DNA of 9,643 bases. Origin: CAYNNP01 sp964398215. Its GTDB lineage: Bacteria; Planctomycetota; Planctomycetia; Pirellulales; Pirellulaceae. The notes beneath the pieces are model-generated. The model was not told the origin of the DNA and searched no databases. It saw only the letters and a list, made by a program, of their open reading frames with translations. The translations under genes were made by a program, and so were the position numbers. The stretch lies in the NCBI GenBank assembly GCA_964398215.1, contig CAYNNP010000248.1, positions 1 to 9,643 on the forward strand. Direction: 5' to 3'. Positions 6,410 through 9,643 of the stretch are shown piece after piece (the stretch's first letter is position 1; every line of letters begins with the position of its first letter).

Positions 6410-7648
6410 TTAGATTTGCAGAGCGGAACGGATTTCGCTGGCAGCGGTTTCAATTGCCGATTTGCCAAATCGATCTGCCACTTGTTTGCATTTGTCCACG
6501 ACGGCTGGCTCCAGGCACGATCGCAGTGCCGACTCAAGTCGCTTGTCATTCTTGAGCCAACAGCCGACGCCCAGCCGCTGAATTCGTTCGGCATGATCGA
6601 ATTGGTCAAAGGCCATTGGGCGGATGACTTGTGGTGTACCTGACGCGAGCGCTTGTGATGTGGTGCCAACACCACCATGGTGAACAATCGCCGCACACTT
6701 TGGCAACAATTGCCCAAGCGGTATGAACTCTGCAGTTTGAACACAGCTTGGCAAGTCATCAGGAAAGTTATCACGGTGCGTTGAAAGCAGGATGCCAGGA
6801 TGCTGGATTCGCTGACATGCCTTGGCTGCGATTTCAAAGAATTCTCGGCAGTGGTGGTTGGCCGTCCCGGCAGTAAAAACAAAAGGGCGACTGTCGATTG
6901 ATTCCGCCAGTGTGTTGTCGCCAAAATCCTGAAGTGGAAATCCAGCATGTACCAAACGCGGGCTGTACATCGAGGTTTCGGGAGCGAACCACTGTGGATA
7001 CATCGCGACAATCCGATCCGGCGAAAGCCAATAGTCCTTGAGGATTCGGCTAACCGGTTCAAGACCATGCTCGCGCCGGAATGCATTCAGTTTGCTTTTC
7101 ACGACAGGATCGACACCAAAATGATCAGCGACCCAGTACATTCCGCGGACCGCCCACGCTGGACGGCGGACTTCAAGTTTCCATGGTGTCAATTTTGCTG
7201 GCGAGCTGGGGACTCGCAAAATCGCAGGGGCCAAGTGGATGTCGACCAGCGGTGTTTGGGAATCGACTTCACGAAAGACTCTTGAACCCAAGTCGAGCGG
7301 GTGCGATACAAGCACTGTTTTGCCCGGCCGATGTTGACTTTGAATCACATCAAAGTGCTGGCGCATGAAATTTTCCACCACCCAACCAAGTACCGTTCGC
7401 GCGCCGGTGATTGGACGCCAAACATTCGCGTTCGCCAATGTCTTGTCGAATTCTTCGGTGGTCAATAACGAAATCGGTCGAAGGCCCGCACTAGAAGCAA
7501 CATCAGCGTACGGCTCAGCAAGCGAAATGGTGACATCGAACCCATCGGACAACAATTGTTTGCCGATCGCAACCATCGGGTTCACATCGCCGCGTGAACC
7601 TGGCGCCGACAGAATTGCGAGCGGTTTATCGCTGGATGTTGTAGTCAC
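6410..7648 (-). CDS. GT-B glycosyltransferase (UGT / sterol-glucosyltransferase-like)
   Basis: This is a 412-residue nucleotide-sugar glycosyltransferase of the GT1/GT28-like GT-B group, expected to move a sugar from a UDP- or dTDP-sugar to a lipid, sterol-like or secondary-metabolite acceptor. With the GTG at 7648, the N-terminal Rossmann half begins AILSAPGSRGDVNP (residues 11-24). Its GSRGDV element is typical of sterol glucosyltransferases and antibiotic or rhamnolipid-type glycosyltransferases. The donor-binding half has FVFTAGTA, then IPLGQLLPKCAAIVHHGG (HHGG at 323-326), GTT, and DQFDHAERI, whose D348/Q349 contact the donor sugar in this family. No signal peptide or membrane helix is seen. 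An ATG at 7708 is in frame but would overlap the upstream regulator by 83 bp and add 20 residues ahead of the first strand. The GTG gives a 23-bp overlap and is preferred, although its Shine-Dalgarno is weak. Sugar and acceptor are unknown. Confidence 0.92.
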   Translation of the reverse strand: MTTTSSDKPLAILSAPGSRGDVNPMVAIGKQLLSDGFDVTISLAEPYADVASSAGLRPISLLTTEEFDKTLANANVWRPITGARTVLGWVVENFMRQHFDVIQSQHRPGKTVLVSHPLDLGSRVFREVDSQTPLVDIHLAPAILRVPSSPAKLTPWKLEVRRPAWAVRGMYWVADHFGVDPVVKSKLNAFRREHGLEPVSRILKDYWLSPDRIVAMYPQWFAPETSMYSPRLVHAGFPLQDFGDNTLAESIDSRPFVFTAGTANHHCREFFEIAAKACQRIQHPGILLSTHRDNFPDDLPSCVQTAEFIPLGQLLPKCAAIVHHGGVGTTSQALASGTPQVIRPMAFDQFDHAERIQRLGVGCWLKNDKRLESALRSCLEPAVVDKCKQVADRFGKSAIETAASEIRSALQI

Positions 7649-9455
7649 TGATTTTTCGGTATGCGGTTGCGCGACTGACACCCAGCAGCTTTGCGGCTTC
7701 AGGCACATTTCCGTTGGTGCGTTTCAGTGCTTTGGAGATCAATCGTTTTTCCCATTCGTCGATCCGCAACGTGTCCAAGCGGCTGATCCCGGCATCTCGT
7801 AGTCCCAGTTCATCGGCTTCGATAATCGGACCGTCCGTCATCACCACGGCGCTATCGATCACGTTCCGCAATTGACGCACATTTCCAGGCCATTGATATT
7901 CCAGCATCCGGTTCAAAGCATCGGGAGTCAACTGCAACGCAGGGCGACCATGTTGTCTGCGGAAATGCTCTAGAAAATGATTGGTCAGTCGTTCAATATC
8001 GGATCCACGATCTCGAAGCGGTGGGACAAACAGTTCAAAAACCGACAGACGATAAAACAGGTCTTCACGAAACTTTTTTTCGCGTACGAATTCAGCAAGA
8101 TCACGGTTCGTTGCTGCGATGACACGCACATCAACCAAAACTTCTTCGCTCGCGCCGACTGGCAAGAACGGGTGACCCTCCAAAATCCGCAACAACTTGG
8201 CTTGGCCCTCAAGTGTCAATTCGCCAATTTCATCTAAGAACAGGGTGCCGGTGTGCGCCTGCTGGAACCATCCCACATGATCTTTGTCGGCACCTGTAAA
8301 AGCACCTTTTTTGTGTCCAAACAATTGACTTTCGATCAGCTCTGCTGGGATCGCAGCGCAGTTGACTGTCAACATCGGCTGCGCCGAACGCTTACTGCTT
8401 CGATGAACGGCCCTGGCGACAAGTTCCTTGCCCGATCCACTCTCGCCACGAATCAGAACGCTGCCGTTGGCTTGCCCGACCCGCGCGATACGTTCTTTCA
8501 AGTTTTGCATGACCGGACTTTCACCAATCAGTTCATCCGTGTCCGCGCTTTGGCCGGCCAATCGCTGGGATTTAGCGCGCATTGAATCGTGTTCCATGCC
8601 TCGAGCCAAGCCCACGGCCAGCAATCGACCAGCGGCAACGGCGAGTTCAAAATGCTTTTCCTCGAAAGCCGGTTCCGATCGGTACAGGTGCAAAACACCG
8701 AGGCTCTTATCAGCTTCTTCTAAGGGCACGTAGATCGCATCGGACCAGTTCTTTTGCGCCCGTTTAACGATTTTGGAGTCTTCGTTGTCGGACAATCCCG
8801 ACGTGTCGTTGATCCAGATCGCTTTGCAATTACCGACAACGCTCTTCAGGACCAAACGATCAAGCTGAACATTATTGGCTTCCTCTAATGGAAAAACCTT
8901 GCGAGGTTTCTGTTTGCCGTCACCGGAATCAAATGTCAACGCAATCACATCGGCGCCGGTTTTGCCGCGCAAAAGCTGCAATGTCGTTTCTGCCACGTCG
9001 TCAGCATGATCATGACGAAGCAGCGAAAGGCTCAGTAGATACAAGTCGATCAGATGTTCAGGATCTGTTAGCTGATCGATCGAATCCTTTTCTTCCACAA
9101 TGTTCATGGCCATGTCATGCATGACCGTTCGGCTAGATTCGTCTTCTATCGAGGTATCGATTTTGGGTTCGACTAGCTGCAATTCGGTGCTGCCGATTCG
9201 CAAGGTCGATCGATCTTGCATCCGCGCATGCATGGCTTTTTGGCCGTTGATGAACGTGCCATTGCGACTGCTGGTGTCGCGCAAGTGCCAGTTTCCGTCC
9301 TCGAAATAGATAACGGCGTGGAAACGTGAGCTAACGGGATCAGACAAAATGATTTCACAATTTGCTCCACGACCAATGTGCATTGGACGATCAGGGTCGA
9401 GTGCGAAATGTTTACCTTTGTCGGATCCGCTTTGGACCGAAAGATAAGCCACCAT
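7626..9455 (-). CDS. Sigma54-dependent transcriptional activator with FHA and GAF domains
   Basis: This 609-residue bacterial enhancer-binding protein should activate sigma54 promoters in response to a phosphoprotein and/or small-molecule signal. Residues about 5-97 form an FHA domain (IGRG at 27-30, SSRFHA at 42-47, NGTFING at 65-71), which binds phospho-Thr peptides and points to Ser/Thr kinase input. Residues about 130-290 look like a GAF sensor domain. The AAA+ core runs about 308-540: Walker A GESGSGKE (337-344), sigma54-contacting loop GAFTGA (384-389), Walker B TLFLDEIGEL (404-413), the FREDLFYRL arginine-finger region (462-470) and sensor II GNVRQLRN (524-531). A Fis-type helix-turn-helix closes the protein (GNVPEAAKLLGVSRATAYRK, 582-601). 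All parts needed for ATP hydrolysis and sigma54 contact are intact. There is no receiver domain. The ATG at 9455 has no clear Shine-Dalgarno. The gene overlaps the downstream glycosyltransferase, which is probably in its operon and may be its target. Confidence 0.97.
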   Translation of the reverse strand: MVAYLSVQSGSDKGKHFALDPDRPMHIGRGANCEIILSDPVSSRFHAVIYFEDGNWHLRDTSSRNGTFINGQKAMHARMQDRSTLRIGSTELQLVEPKIDTSIEDESSRTVMHDMAMNIVEEKDSIDQLTDPEHLIDLYLLSLSLLRHDHADDVAETTLQLLRGKTGADVIALTFDSGDGKQKPRKVFPLEEANNVQLDRLVLKSVVGNCKAIWINDTSGLSDNEDSKIVKRAQKNWSDAIYVPLEEADKSLGVLHLYRSEPAFEEKHFELAVAAGRLLAVGLARGMEHDSMRAKSQRLAGQSADTDELIGESPVMQNLKERIARVGQANGSVLIRGESGSGKELVARAVHRSSKRSAQPMLTVNCAAIPAELIESQLFGHKKGAFTGADKDHVGWFQQAHTGTLFLDEIGELTLEGQAKLLRILEGHPFLPVGASEEVLVDVRVIAATNRDLAEFVREKKFREDLFYRLSVFELFVPPLRDRGSDIERLTNHFLEHFRRQHGRPALQLTPDALNRMLEYQWPGNVRQLRNVIDSAVVMTDGPIIEADELGLRDAGISRLDTLRIDEWEKRLISKALKRTNGNVPEAAKLLGVSRATAYRKISDYNIQR

Positions 9456-9643
9456 AAGTGAAATCAGATTGAAAGGACACGATCAGCGCGATCTGGAAAA
9501 GTTACCACTAGTGTAGTTGAATTTTGATGAGTTCGCATAGCCAGCTGTGAACGGTGATAGGGCAAGTCAGTTTTTGATTTCTGGGTCATTTTGGTAACCC
9601 GAAGCGTGAGTTTTGGAGTTGCGCTTTTGCAAAAATGTATCAA
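9456..9643. other. Upstream region of the sigma54 activator
   Basis: This 188-bp stretch should hold the activator's promoter. I scanned both strands for the GG-N10-GC core of a sigma54 promoter and found none, so autoactivation through sigma54 is not supported here. Two palindromes are present: an imperfect one, GGGTCA-ttttgg-TAACCC, at 9583-9600 (5 of 6 arm positions pair) and a perfect CACTAGTG at 9506-9513. An ATG at 9635 near the right edge could open a divergent gene, but only three codons are visible. Confidence 0.45.

Noticed and set aside
6247..7086. Minus-strand open frame of 279 codons overlapping the glycosyltransferase and running into the stem-loop gap
   Set aside because: It lies mostly inside the glycosyltransferase gene in another frame, its translation has no family motifs, and its tail is the structured repeat, whose lack of stop codons can be incidental.
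9611..9632. Sequence TTGG...TTTTGC looking like a sigma54 -24/-12 promoter
   Set aside because: The GG and GC are 12 bases apart rather than the required 10, so it should not be recognised by sigma54.

Overview
The window reads as ordinary chromosomal DNA of a planctomycete, probably a Rhodopirellula/Blastopirellula-type bacterium. This is inferred from gene content and was not checked against any database. The supporting signs are a secreted formylglycine-type sulfatase, an endonuclease/exonuclease/phosphatase (EEP) lipoprotein with an Asp-rich insert, a divergent NhaA with a His/Asp-rich loop, an FHA-GAF-sigma54 activator, roughly 50-55% GC by eye, weak or absent Shine-Dalgarno sequences before several genes, and two GTG starts. 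I see no IS element, CRISPR array, tRNA, rRNA, phage gene or recognisable defence system.

Layout from left to right: (1) positions 1-159 are a short leader that may hold the last 16 codons of an upstream gene. (2) 160-1677, plus strand: secreted sulfatase. (3) 1720-2628, minus: EEP-family lipoprotein, convergent with the sulfatase. (4) 2817-4169, minus: NhaA-type Na+/H+ antiporter, followed by a small hairpin. (5) 4170-4411: divergent control region. (6) 4412-5455, plus: LOG-family nucleotide-processing enzyme. (7) 5563-6240, plus: small uncharacterised probable lipoprotein. (8) 6241-6409: a convergent gap packed with nested stem-loops. (9) 6410-7648, minus: GT-B glycosyltransferase of the UGT/sterol-glucosyltransferase type. 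(10) 7626-9455, minus: FHA-GAF-AAA+-Fis sigma54-dependent activator. Its 3' end overlaps the glycosyltransferase start, so the two are probably co-transcribed and translationally coupled. (11) 9456-9643: upstream region of the activator.

The genes do not form one obvious pathway. The clearest functional link is the activator-glycosyltransferase pair, where a phospho-peptide-sensing (FHA) sigma54 activator sits directly upstream of an enzyme that could glycosylate a lipid or secondary metabolite. The other genes look like separate housekeeping or envelope functions: sulfated glycan breakdown, a surface phosphodiesterase, pH/Na+ homeostasis and nucleotide salvage.

The least explained sequence is the 169-bp gap at 6241-6409. 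It carries two strong stem-loops, a weaker palindrome between them, and a pair of facing inverted repeats. It resembles a REP/BIME-type intergenic repeat or a structured RNA/bidirectional terminator, and it is the best candidate here for something undescribed.
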